Below are positions 1 through 6,145 of a stretch of 7,405 nt of DNA, one piece after another; position 1 is the stretch's first letter, and every line of letters begins with the position of its first letter. Origin of the DNA: an uncultured Collinsella sp. (GTDB taxonomy: Bacteria; Actinomycetota; Coriobacteriia; Coriobacteriales; Coriobacteriaceae); the NCBI GenBank assembly GCA_902475445.1, contig CABRZN010000092.1, positions 1 through 7,405 of the forward strand, read 5' to 3'. The position numbers were made by a program, and so were the translations under genes. The notes beneath the pieces are model-generated. The model made no database searches, was not told where the DNA came from, and saw nothing but the letters and a program-made list of their open reading frames with translations.

Positions 1-502
1 GACGATGAAGGAAGCCGTGGACCTTGCCGAGGCCGTGCGCGACATGGGCTACATGCCCGAGCAGGTGCAGGACTTCTACCCCACCCCGTCCACCATGTCG
101 ACCTGCATGTACTACACCGGCGTGGACCCACGCACCATGCAGCCGATCTACGTGGCACGCGACCCGCACGAGAAGGCCATGCAACGCGCGCTCATCCAGT
201 ATCGCAAGCCCGAGAACTACAAGCTGGTGCGCGAGGCGCTGGAAAAAGCCGGGCGTCGTGACCTGATCGGCTACACCAAACACTGTCTAATCCGCCCCGT
301 GCCGCCGCGCCCGGGTGAGACGTCTGCTGGCGGTGGGCATGGCACCGGCAAGAAAGGCGGCAAGCCGCACGGTGGCGCTGGCGGCAAGGGACCCAAAGGC
401 AGCAAGGGGCACGGCGGCATGTCGCGTGCACAGAACACTGCCGGGCGCAACCGTGCAGCTCAGGGGCGTCAGGGCGCCAACGGAGGCGGGCGTCGCAACT
501 AG
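1..502 (+). CDS. ygiQ: YgiQ-family radical SAM protein, C-terminal part (5' truncated)
   Basis: Only the last 166 or so codons are in the window; the reading frame is open from base 2 and ends at TAG 500-502. The visible part begins in the end of the radical SAM core and continues into the conserved C-terminal region of the YgiQ (UPF0313) family. Recognisable blocks are GYMPEQVQDFYPTPST, CMYYTGVDP, PHEKAMQRALIQYRKPENY and DLIGYTKHCLIRP. The CxxxCxxC cluster motif should lie upstream, outside the window. After CLIRP comes a tail of about 65 residues, very rich in Gly, Lys, Arg and Ala, with no predicted fold; it resembles a flexible nucleic-acid-binding tail, though that is inference. The family's reaction is not well established. 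The gene converges with the membrane protease gene, sharing a CTAG over the two stops. The family call is strong; the function is not. Confidence 0.9.
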   Translation, partial: TMKEAVDLAEAVRDMGYMPEQVQDFYPTPSTMSTCMYYTGVDPRTMQPIYVARDPHEKAMQRALIQYRKPENYKLVREALEKAGRRDLIGYTKHCLIRPVPPRPGETSAGGGHGTGKKGGKPHGGAGGKGPKGSKGHGGMSRAQNTAGRNRAAQGRQGANGGGRRN

Positions 503-1410
503 GGCAGCGGCGCGCTCGCTGCGCCCATCCCACACGCGTGGCGCAGCGAGCGCATAGCCTCAACGAGGATGACGCCGGCGATAGCGACCGTGATTACCAC
601 GTCGAGCGGTGTGTTCACAAACCACAACAGACCCATCAGGTACGACCCGGCGTTAAAGGCAAAGTGCAGCAGGATCGTGTAGCGGAGCTTTCCGGTTGTC
701 ACGAGCACCCAACCAAAGATGAGGCCGGCGGCACCCGCATAGCAACCCTGCACCCAATTCATGTGCATAAAACCGAAGATCGTCGCCTGCAGCACAATCG
801 CCGCGGCGATACCCCACGTGTTTGGGGCTGCCCAGGGAACCATGGCACCGTCCTGCGCGCTCGCACGACGCCGGCGCTTCCAAAGTGGGCGGCACTGCGG
901 ATTAAACGCTCGGAGCGAAAACTCAAAAATAATGCCGCGCACCAGCAACTCCTCGCAAAACGGAGCGCCGAGCACCGTAGTCAGGACGGCGAGATAGCTG
1001 GTGTCACCCATGCCTGTTTCCTCAACAAGCTCGCTGTAGTCGGCCGCTGCATCGGGCAACAGTGACAGCACGGCATCGGTCACGTAGCCAACGACCACCT
1101 GCAGGGCCAGGCCAATCACGATAACGCAGGCGATGCGTTTCCACGCCCCACGCGCTCCCCCGCCGAGCGGATGCTCGCTTTGCCAGCGTGCCACAAACGA
1201 ACGCGGCCACAGATAACGCCACCACAGCAGCGCCATCAAAAACGATGCCGTCTGCGCGACGGCCTGGAACCATTGGATATCGAGATTGTCGATCGGATAG
1301 CCCGTCAGCACCGACACGGCATCGAGAACTGAAAACAGAACCGCGCTCAGGGCAATATCTGCCGCGACAACGCCAAAACAGGCAAGCGCCCAAATCATCG
1401 CATTGAGCAT
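499..1410 (-). CDS. CPBP family intramembrane metalloprotease (CAAX/Abi type)
   Basis: A 303-residue multi-pass membrane protein. The three motifs of the CPBP family are present: EELLVRG at residues 153-159 (E153, E154, R158), FGFMH at 212-216 (H216) and HFAFN at 249-253 (H249, N253). Together these would form the intramembrane catalytic site. Hydrophobic segments fall near residues 5-35, 48-66, 92-112, 138-165, 200-217, 222-238, 243-263 and 268-284. A short Arg-rich cytoplasmic-looking loop lies at 178-182. I chose ATG 1410 because GAGGAGG lies 5 nt upstream; an in-frame ATG at 1470 would add 20 residues without a comparable site. In bacteria these proteins process prenylated or other peptides, or confer self-immunity to bacteriocins; the substrate here is unknown and no bacteriocin gene is visible. 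The gene appears to stand alone. Confidence 0.9.
   Translation of the reverse strand: MLNAMIWALACFGVVAADIALSAVLFSVLDAVSVLTGYPIDNLDIQWFQAVAQTASFLMALLWWRYLWPRSFVARWQSEHPLGGGARGAWKRIACVIVIGLALQVVVGYVTDAVLSLLPDAAADYSELVEETGMGDTSYLAVLTTVLGAPFCEELLVRGIIFEFSLRAFNPQCRPLWKRRRRASAQDGAMVPWAAPNTWGIAAAIVLQATIFGFMHMNWVQGCYAGAAGLIFGWVLVTTGKLRYTILLHFAFNAGSYLMGLLWFVNTPLDVVITVAIAGVILVEAMRSLRHACGMGAASAPLP
512..553. repeat. Perfect 14-bp inverted repeat at the convergent gene junction
   Basis: GCGCTCGCTGCGCC (512-525) is exactly complementary to GGCGCAGCGAGCGC (540-553), leaving a 14-nt loop. It lies inside the last codons of the protease gene and about 10 nt beyond the YgiQ stop. No T-run follows on either strand, so it is not a standard intrinsic terminator. 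It could still act as a GC hairpin limiting read-through or protecting the 3' ends of both convergent transcripts. Confidence 0.7.
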
Positions 1411-1415
1411 GCCAA

Positions 1416-1422
1416 CCTCCTC
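1416..1422 (-). promoter_or_regulatory. Ribosome binding site of the CPBP protease
   Basis: The minus strand reads GAGGAGG followed by TTGGC and ATG. This near-perfect Shine-Dalgarno sequence at 5-nt spacing decides the start at 1410 over the upstream in-frame ATG at 1470. Confidence 0.8.
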
Positions 1423-1465
1423 AAAACCGTTCCCTAGTTCTACCACAACTCGGCAGAGAGCTGGT

Positions 1466-1492
1466 CCCATGGGGACGGAGGAAAACGGATCA
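1466..1492 (-). repeat. Copy 1 of a 27/28-bp intergenic direct repeat
   Basis: The plus strand begins CCCATGGGGACGGAG and ends ACGGATCA. It matches the copy at 1863-1890 with one substitution and one A-run length difference. It starts with the palindrome CCCATGGG. In minus-strand sense it lies 1 nt after the stop of the antitoxin-like gene, so it is in a 3'-UTR position. No transposase or terminal inverted repeat is attached to it. Confidence 0.8.
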
Positions 1493-1493
1493 C

Positions 1494-1694
1494 TTATTGA
1501 TGAGAATCAGGCGCAGTGCCAAAGGCCCCGCTGGGCGAAATGTCGAACGGGAAGGTGCCGCAGCGATTGAATGCGGCGATAAACATGCGGATGGCGTTGG
1601 ACGGCGTGGTGCCCACGAGCTGGGTTGCCGCCGCGAAGGCCGCCTTTTCCTCGGGCAAGACCTTCGCGACAACCGGGGTCATGTGTTCTGCCAT
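1494..1694 (-). CDS. Orphan RelB/DinJ-type antitoxin-like small protein
   Basis: A 66-residue protein. Residues 8-43 fit a ribbon-helix-helix fold: a short strand (VVAKVLP), a helix (EEKAAFAAATQLVG), a turn with TTPSNAIR and a second helix (MFIAAFNRCG). This is followed by TFPFDIS, typical of RelB/DinJ antitoxins (compare the family's usual MFxxxVxxxGxxPFxI pattern). Family members are usually about 80-90 residues with a C-terminal toxin-binding tail. Here the chain stops about 15 residues after PFDIS, so that tail is short or missing. No YafQ/RelE-type toxin is seen on either side. ATG 1694 was chosen because AAGGAA lies 5 nt upstream; longer frames to 1769 run through the leader hairpin. 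It may be a stand-alone DNA-binding regulator or the remnant of a toxin-antitoxin pair. Confidence 0.7.
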   Translation of the reverse strand: MAEHMTPVVAKVLPEEKAAFAAATQLVGTTPSNAIRMFIAAFNRCGTFPFDISPSGAFGTAPDSHQ

Positions 1695-1728
1695 GGCGCT
1701 TCCTTTTTGAAACGACGGTGGTGCGGAT

Positions 1729-1787
1729 AGATGCGGGCCACGCGGCTGGGCGACAGGCTGTGAAGGCAACCCGATTGGCCCGCATCT
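1729..1787 (-). promoter_or_regulatory. Leader stem-loop upstream of the antitoxin-like gene
   Basis: AGATGCGGGCCA at 1729-1740 is perfectly complementary to TGGCCCGCATCT at 1776-1787, giving a 12-bp stem around a 35-nt loop. In the minus-strand transcript it would end about 34 nt before the start codon, clear of the ribosome binding site. It could be an mRNA structure controlling expression or an inverted-repeat protein site. It matches no riboswitch family I recognise. Confidence 0.55.
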
Positions 1788-1808
1788 GGAGTGTGTTTCT
1801 ACGGCGTT

Positions 1809-1853
1809 GGTATTACTTGGTATTCCTAAGTATTACCCCGCAGATAGAATACC
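1809..1853. promoter_or_regulatory. Three 10-bp direct repeats plus one inverted half-site (probable operator)
   Basis: GGTATTACTT (1809-1818), GGTATTCCTA (1819-1828) and AGTATTACCC (1829-1838) follow one another at exact 10-bp spacing with a shared GTATT core. GAATACC (1847-1853) is the same core inverted. This AT-rich patch stands out in very GC-rich DNA, about 115-160 bp upstream of the antitoxin-like gene. One-helical-turn spacing is typical of sites that bind several copies of a protein on one DNA face. The antitoxin-like protein itself is a natural candidate binder. On the minus strand, TAATAC within the patch could serve as a weak -10 element, but no good -35 was found. Confidence 0.5.
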
Positions 1854-1862
1854 ATACCCGAC

Positions 1863-1890
1863 CCCATGGGGACGGAGAAAAAACGGATCA
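1863..1890 (-). repeat. Copy 2 of the intergenic direct repeat
   Basis: Same element in the same orientation as 1466-1492, with six A residues where the first copy has GAAAA. Here the palindrome is extended to CCCCATGGGG (1862-1871). It begins 20 nt after the stop of the ABC transporter gene, again directly 3' of a minus-strand gene. Read on the minus strand it has a T-run followed by CTCCGTCCCC, but no clear stem precedes the T-run, so a terminator role is unproven. Confidence 0.8.
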
Positions 1891-1910
1891 TTTTGTTGCT
1901 GAATAAGTAT

Positions 1911-3272
1911 TTAGAGCGTGATGATATCCGAGATATTGAGGGCCTGAGCGTCGACGGCATCGTGCGTGGCAAGCAACAGCATGCGGCCGTCGAGCAAGTC
2001 GAGCACGACCTCGGCGCATGCGTCGCGCGCAGCGGTATCTAAACCGGTAAAAGGCTCGTCAAGAATCACCGCGCCGCCCGGGCACAGCAGGGCTCGAGCG
2101 ATCTCGACGCGACGGCGCTGTCCGCCCGAAAGCTCGGCCACGCGAGCATGTACATCGACCCCCGGCACCAGCAGGCGCAACAGGGCCGCAGCACTCGAGG
2201 CGTCCACGCGTGCATCGGCGCACACTAGCACGTTATCCAGCGCCGCGGCGGACTCGACCAAGCGTGCATCCTGAAACACCATCGAGCATGGCACGCACTC
2301 CCCCGCCGCCAGGGCGAGCAGCGTCGACTTGCCCACGCCCGAAGCGCCCATCACGCAAACACGCCCACCCGCGGGTACGTTGAGCGCCAAACCGTCAAGC
2401 GCCGGCGCCCACGGCGCGCGATCGCCCACGGCAAGCGCAAGCTCCGCTGCAGCGCCATCGCTCGCAGCCCCCGCACGCCCGCGCAGTCCATGCCCATGCG
2501 CCCGCACGGCCGCGCGCCACGCCACGGGTCCCGAAACCCGCACGCGCTCGCACGCCCACGAGGCGGCAACGACCAGCACGGTCCAAGCCAGCAGGTCGGC
2601 CGTCTCAATCAAAAGCTTTGCCTGATAGATGCGCTCGCCCACGGTACCCACCGCCATGCCGATGAGCTCCGCCGCCACGCCGGCCTTCCAGCTCATGCCG
2701 ATCACGGCACGCGCACACGAAAGCACAAACGGCAGGACCTCGCGCCAGGTATGGGCGCAAAACAGACGCCAACCCCGCACGCCATGCAGACGAAACATCT
2801 GCTCCAGCGACTGATCAACCTGCGTCAAACCCTCGACCAGCGAAAAATACACGCCCGGCAGCGCCATCAAAAAAACCGCGGCGATGCTCACGCGCGCCGA
2901 CCCCAGCCAAATGAGCAACAGGACCACCACGCAGGCAACCGGCGTCGCCTTTACAAACGAAAGCGCCGGCGCCACCAGGCGGGAAAACGTCCGCGACCGC
3001 ACCGAGACTCCCGCCAGCACGCCGCCGCATACCGCGGCAAGCGCCAGCCCGCCCAGTATCCGCGCGCCCGAGCCCGCCAAAATCGCCCAGGTGCCGCCAT
3101 CGCATGCCAGCCGCAGCAACGATACCACGACAGCGCCCGGCCCCGGCAAAATCAGCGGCTGCGCCACGAGACCCGCCACCAGCACCCACACGGCAAGCCA
3201 AAAGGCGGCGACGGCACCTGCTGCCGCCACCGCCTTCATACGCTCTGTCATTTGTCGAGCAAACGCACGCAC
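1911..3272 (-). CDS. ABC transporter, fused permease and ATPase (NitT/TauT/SsuBC type)
   Basis: A 453-residue natural fusion. Residues 1-243 form a type I importer permease of the SsuC/TauC class, with hydrophobic segments near 14-38, 65-90, 99-123, 128-147, 183-207 and 225-240. The cytoplasmic coupling (EAA-like) loop lies around 156-181. A linker of about 30 residues (244-275), rich in Arg, Ala and Gly, leads to the ATPase. There one sees Walker A GASGVGKST (309-317), Q-loop Q334, signature LSGGQ (381-385), Walker B AVILDEP (401-407, catalytic E406), D-loop GLD (410-412) and switch H437. Walker A to Q-loop is only 25 residues, clearly shorter than usual, so a beta segment of the nucleotide-binding domain is trimmed. 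The start is GTG 3272, three nt after the binding-protein stop, with GGAG inside the preceding codons. The protein would homodimerise to give two permeases and two ATPases. The substrate is unknown. Confidence 0.88.
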   Translation of the reverse strand: MRAFARQMTERMKAVAAAGAVAAFWLAVWVLVAGLVAQPLILPGPGAVVVSLLRLACDGGTWAILAGSGARILGGLALAAVCGGVLAGVSVRSRTFSRLVAPALSFVKATPVACVVVLLLIWLGSARVSIAAVFLMALPGVYFSLVEGLTQVDQSLEQMFRLHGVRGWRLFCAHTWREVLPFVLSCARAVIGMSWKAGVAAELIGMAVGTVGERIYQAKLLIETADLLAWTVLVVAASWACERVRVSGPVAWRAAVRAHGHGLRGRAGAASDGAAAELALAVGDRAPWAPALDGLALNVPAGGRVCVMGASGVGKSTLLALAAGECVPCSMVFQDARLVESAAALDNVLVCADARVDASSAAALLRLLVPGVDVHARVAELSGGQRRRVEIARALLCPGGAVILDEPFTGLDTAARDACAEVVLDLLDGRMLLLATHDAVDAQALNISDIITL

Positions 3273-3275
3273 GGG

Positions 3276-4331
3276 CTACTCCATGTAGTAGAAATCGTCA
3301 GCCGGGAGCTTGCCGCCCACGGCGCTCGCGTCCGCATCGGCCAGCACCTGCAGGTACCCACCGAGCGCCGCCTTCATATCCTTCCCCGTCTGGCACACGA
3401 GCATGCACCCGGGAATCGCCTTTTCGGCAATCGTAGCGTTATCCACGATGCCCGCATCGACCACGGCCTGAGCCCAGTCCGCCGGCGCCGCGTTGACGGC
3501 CTCAACGCTCGCCGCATGGCAGCTCAGGAATTCCGCCACGGCCTCAGGATGTTCCTCGGCAAACGCACGGCGCACCACGGTCACACCCGTCAGCAAGCGC
3601 GAGCCCGTGTCTCCTGCCAGCTCGTCCCACACATCGGTCAGGCTCACCGGCGCCGACAGCTTGCCTTCGCTCTTGGCGATGGCAGCGGTCTTGAACGGCT
3701 CCGGCAGCACGCCCACGGCGGACGGGTCGGCAAGCAAGGCCGGCAGCACCTCGGTGGGCTCGCTCTTAAACTCGAGCGTCACCTGGCCGGTCAGGCCCGC
3801 GCGCTCCAGCAGGTAGTTCATGACGTACTCCGGCGTGGTGCCCTTGCCCGTCATATAGACGGCATGGCCCGCCAGATCGCCAAACGAGGTCACGCTCGCG
3901 TCGCCCGTCACAACGCTCAGCACGCCCAGCGTGTTGATGTCGATGACCTGCACCGCGCCCTCGGTCTTGTTGTAGAGCACGCTCGCCACGTTGGCGGGCA
4001 CCAGGGCAATGTCGATATCGCCCTGAATGACCTTGGGCACAATCTCGTCGGCGGCAGTGTTGATCGCAAAGTCGAACTTATTGTCCGTCTCGCCATCGGC
4101 AGCCTGGTCCATAAACTGCACCAGGCCAATCGAGGTCGGTCCCTTGAGCGAGGCGACGTGCACCTCGACCGGCTCTGCGGCAGCACCGGCGCCGTCCGTG
4201 GCAGCCGAGCCCGCGGCGGACCCGGCACCGGCAGCCCCGCCGCCACAGCCCGCGAGCGCAAGCGACAAGGCGCCCGCGGCGAGCGCCGAGGCAAACCCCC
4301 GGCGCGACATCTCAAAATCAAACGCGCGCAT
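3276..4331 (-). CDS. ABC transporter substrate-binding lipoprotein (NitT/TauT/NMT1-like)
   Basis: A 351-residue exported lipoprotein. The N-terminus has a twin-arginine-like motif SRRGF (9-13), a hydrophobic stretch, and the lipobox LAGC with lipidated Cys29. A flexible Gly/Ala/Ser linker follows to about residue 52. The mature domain looks like the SsuA/TauA/NrtA class: LKGPTSIGL (62-70), GDIDIALVPANVASVLY (104-120), INTLGV (132-137), GTTPEYVMNYLLERAGL (164-180) and LPEPF (209-213). ATG 4331 lies 2 nt after the hydrogenase stop, with AGGGG about 11 nt upstream. An ATG at 4310 (Met8) is a possible alternative that would start directly at the twin-arginine motif. The next gene, the permease-ATPase fusion, follows after 3 nt, so they form one importer. 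Class members carry sulfonates, nitrate, thiamine precursors and others; the ligand cannot be read from sequence. Three Cys are present in the mature domain (271, 309, 313). Confidence 0.88.
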   Translation of the reverse strand: MRAFDFEMSRRGFASALAAGALSLALAGCGGGAAGAGSAAGSAATDGAGAAAEPVEVHVASLKGPTSIGLVQFMDQAADGETDNKFDFAINTAADEIVPKVIQGDIDIALVPANVASVLYNKTEGAVQVIDINTLGVLSVVTGDASVTSFGDLAGHAVYMTGKGTTPEYVMNYLLERAGLTGQVTLEFKSEPTEVLPALLADPSAVGVLPEPFKTAAIAKSEGKLSAPVSLTDVWDELAGDTGSRLLTGVTVVRRAFAEEHPEAVAEFLSCHAASVEAVNAAPADWAQAVVDAGIVDNATIAEKAIPGCMLVCQTGKDMKAALGGYLQVLADADASAVGGKLPADDFYYME

Positions 4332-4333
4332 CG

Positions 4334-6145
4334 CTAGCACGTCCCCTCGTTGGGCATCGACCAGGCGTGATGGTCGGTATGCAGCAGCTCCTCGGCCAGC
4401 GGCGAGAGCGGCTCGCCCAGGAACTCGCGGTAGCACGCCTGAACATCGGGATTCTCGTGCGAGAAGCGAATGTCCGCAGCGGCATCCAGACCCCACAGCA
4501 CCTGACCGCGCTCGGCTGCCAGCTCGCAGCCGTCGTGGATGGGCTGACCGCCGCCACCGACGCAGCCGCCCGGGCATGCCATGACCTCAACGAAGTCATA
4601 GCTCACGCGGCCGTCGCGAATCGCGTCGAGCAGACGAGCGGCGTTGCCCAGCCCGTGCGCCACGGCGACGCGCACCCTGGTGCCATCGATATCGGCCACG
4701 GCTTCCTTCCAGCCGTCGAGCCCGCGCACGTCGGTAAAGAAGTCGGCGTCGGGATTCTTGCCCGTCACCAGGTAATATGCCGAGCGCACGGCGGCCTCCA
4801 TCACGCCGCCCGTGGCGCCAAAGATCACACCCGCGCCCGTACCAAAGCCCAGCGGCGTATCGAGCGGCTCCTCGGTAAGCGTGTCGACGCTCACGTGGTT
4901 CGCGCGGATCATGCGCACCATCTCGCGCACCGTCAGCGCAACGTCCACATCGGGCGTGCCGCCCTCGCCCACCATGCTCGGCAGCGCACACTCGGCCTTC
5001 TTGGCCGCACACGGCATCACGGACACCACAAACAGGCGCTCGGGCTCCACGCCCAGCACCTTGGCGTAGTAGGTCTTGGCGATGGCGCCGAACATCTGCT
5101 GCGGTGACTTTGACGTGGACAGGCTGTCGACAAACTCCGGATAGCGTGCCTTCACAAAGCGAACCCAGCCCGGGCAGCAGCTCGTGAACATGGGCCAGCC
5201 TCGGCTGTCGCCCTCGCCCTTGGCGACCTTACCCAGGCGCTCGAGCAGCTCGGAGCCCTCCTCCATAATGGTGAGGTCGGCCGAGAAATCGGTATCGAAC
5301 ACGTACTCAAAGCCCACGCGGCGCAGCGCGCAAGCCAGACGCTCGACGGTTGCCTCCTCGCGCGGAATGCCGAGCTCCTCGCCCCAAGCACTACGCACGG
5401 CCGGCGCGATCTGCACCAGCACGATCTTGTCGGGATTAGCGAGCGCGTCAAACACGGTCTCGGTATCGTCGCGCTCGCGCAGTGCGCCCGTCGAGCAATG
5501 CGTAATGCACTGGCCGCACGCGACGCAATCGGTCTTGCCGATCGGCGCGCGCCCGCGGGTACCCACGGCGGTGTGCGTGGCGCGGTTGGTCAGGTCCCAA
5601 ATCCCTAGGCCCTGCACGCTCTCGCACACCTTGATGCAGCGCATGCATTTAATGCACTTGTCGTTTTCGCGGATGATGGGAAAATCGAAATCCCAGCCCT
5701 CACCCGCCAAATGCCTTTGATACGGCAGATAGAAAATGCCCAGGTCGTTGGCGATGGTCTGTAGGTTGCAGTTGCCGCTGCGCACGCAGCTCGTGCACTG
5801 CGAATCGTGCTGGGACAGCAGCAGCTGCACGTTGGTGCGACGCGCCTCGCGGGCCTTGGGGCTGTTGGTGTGGACCACCATGCCGTCGAGCACGTAGTTG
5901 TTGCAGGCGGCAACCAGTTGGTCGCAGCCCTCGACCTCGACCACGCACACGCGGCAGCCGCCGATCTCGTTTAGATCGCGCAGGTAGCACAGGGTGGGAA
6001 TCTGGATGCCGACGGACTTGGCTGCGTCCAGGATCGTGGTGCACTCGGGTACCACGACCTCGTAATTATCGATAGTGAGCTTGACCATATTGTGCGCTCC
6101 GTTTTCGGTGTTGTCGCTGACGGTGGTTTTGCTGGGCTCTACCAT
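4334..6145 (-). CDS. hydA: [FeFe] hydrogenase catalytic subunit, CpI-type modular
   Basis: A 603-residue cytoplasmic iron-sulfur enzyme for reversible H2 formation. Domain order: 2Fe-2S ferredoxin domain (C53, C64, C67, C81); His-ligated 4Fe-4S cluster (H113, C117, C120, C126); two 4Fe-4S clusters (C164/167/170/174 and C207/210/213/217); then the H-cluster domain. The H-domain motifs are TSCCPGW (321-327, C323 and C324), MPCAAKK (377-383, C379) and EVMACPGGCVGGGGQP (520-535, C524 and C528). All expected ligands are intact, with cluster spacings matching Clostridium CpI. Because it lacks its own nucleotide site and follows a flavoprotein gene, it probably works with NAD(P)H-linked partners. 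ATG 6145 overlaps the upstream stop by 7 nt behind a strong GGAGGGAGGA. ATG 6088 (MVKL, with GGAG 8 nt upstream) starts right at the ferredoxin fold and is a real alternative. The HydEFG maturases are not in the window. Confidence 0.96.
   Translation of the reverse strand: MVEPSKTTVSDNTENGAHNMVKLTIDNYEVVVPECTTILDAAKSVGIQIPTLCYLRDLNEIGGCRVCVVEVEGCDQLVAACNNYVLDGMVVHTNSPKAREARRTNVQLLLSQHDSQCTSCVRSGNCNLQTIANDLGIFYLPYQRHLAGEGWDFDFPIIRENDKCIKCMRCIKVCESVQGLGIWDLTNRATHTAVGTRGRAPIGKTDCVACGQCITHCSTGALRERDDTETVFDALANPDKIVLVQIAPAVRSAWGEELGIPREEATVERLACALRRVGFEYVFDTDFSADLTIMEEGSELLERLGKVAKGEGDSRGWPMFTSCCPGWVRFVKARYPEFVDSLSTSKSPQQMFGAIAKTYYAKVLGVEPERLFVVSVMPCAAKKAECALPSMVGEGGTPDVDVALTVREMVRMIRANHVSVDTLTEEPLDTPLGFGTGAGVIFGATGGVMEAAVRSAYYLVTGKNPDADFFTDVRGLDGWKEAVADIDGTRVRVAVAHGLGNAARLLDAIRDGRVSYDFVEVMACPGGCVGGGGQPIHDGCELAAERGQVLWGLDAAADIRFSHENPDVQACYREFLGEPLSPLAEELLHTDHHAWSMPNEGTC

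Larger units (their letters stand above)
1695..1910. other. Non-coding stretch between the ABC operon and the antitoxin-like gene
   Basis: This 216-bp interval holds, from right to left, the 3' UTR of the ABC transporter gene, repeat copy 2, the 10-bp repeat array, the leader stem-loop and the ribosome binding site of the antitoxin-like gene. No convincing open reading frame or RNA gene is seen in it. No clear intrinsic terminator for the hydrogenase operon is visible either. Confidence 0.6.

Noticed and set aside
503..526. Hairpin after the YgiQ stop as an intrinsic terminator
   Set aside because: A 6-bp GCAGCG/CGCTGC stem exists at 504-522 but no T-run follows, and the larger 512-553 repeat competes with it.
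1435..1445. Extended -10-like TGGTAGAACT (minus strand) as the protease promoter
   Set aside because: There is no -35 match at normal spacing, and it is only about 25 nt from the start codon; the evidence is too weak to list as a promoter.
1411..1493. Toxin gene partner for the antitoxin-like gene
   Set aside because: Only 83 bases separate the antitoxin-like gene from the protease start. They hold the repeat copy and a ribosome binding site, with no room for a toxin. The other side (1695-1910) also lacks an open frame of suitable size and composition.
1466..1890. Insertion sequence or MITE bounded by the 27/28-bp repeats
   Set aside because: The bounding repeats are direct rather than inverted, no transposase is present, and no target-site duplication was found.
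2490..4337. 615-codon open frame on the plus strand
   Set aside because: It lies wholly antisense to the ABC fusion and binding-protein genes. The predicted protein is rich in His, Arg and Gln with no recognisable domain, as expected from the complementary strand of GC-biased codons.
4367..5107. 246-codon open frame on the plus strand
   Set aside because: It is antisense to the hydrogenase H-cluster domain, whose motifs are unambiguous; the product is low-complexity and has no family signature.
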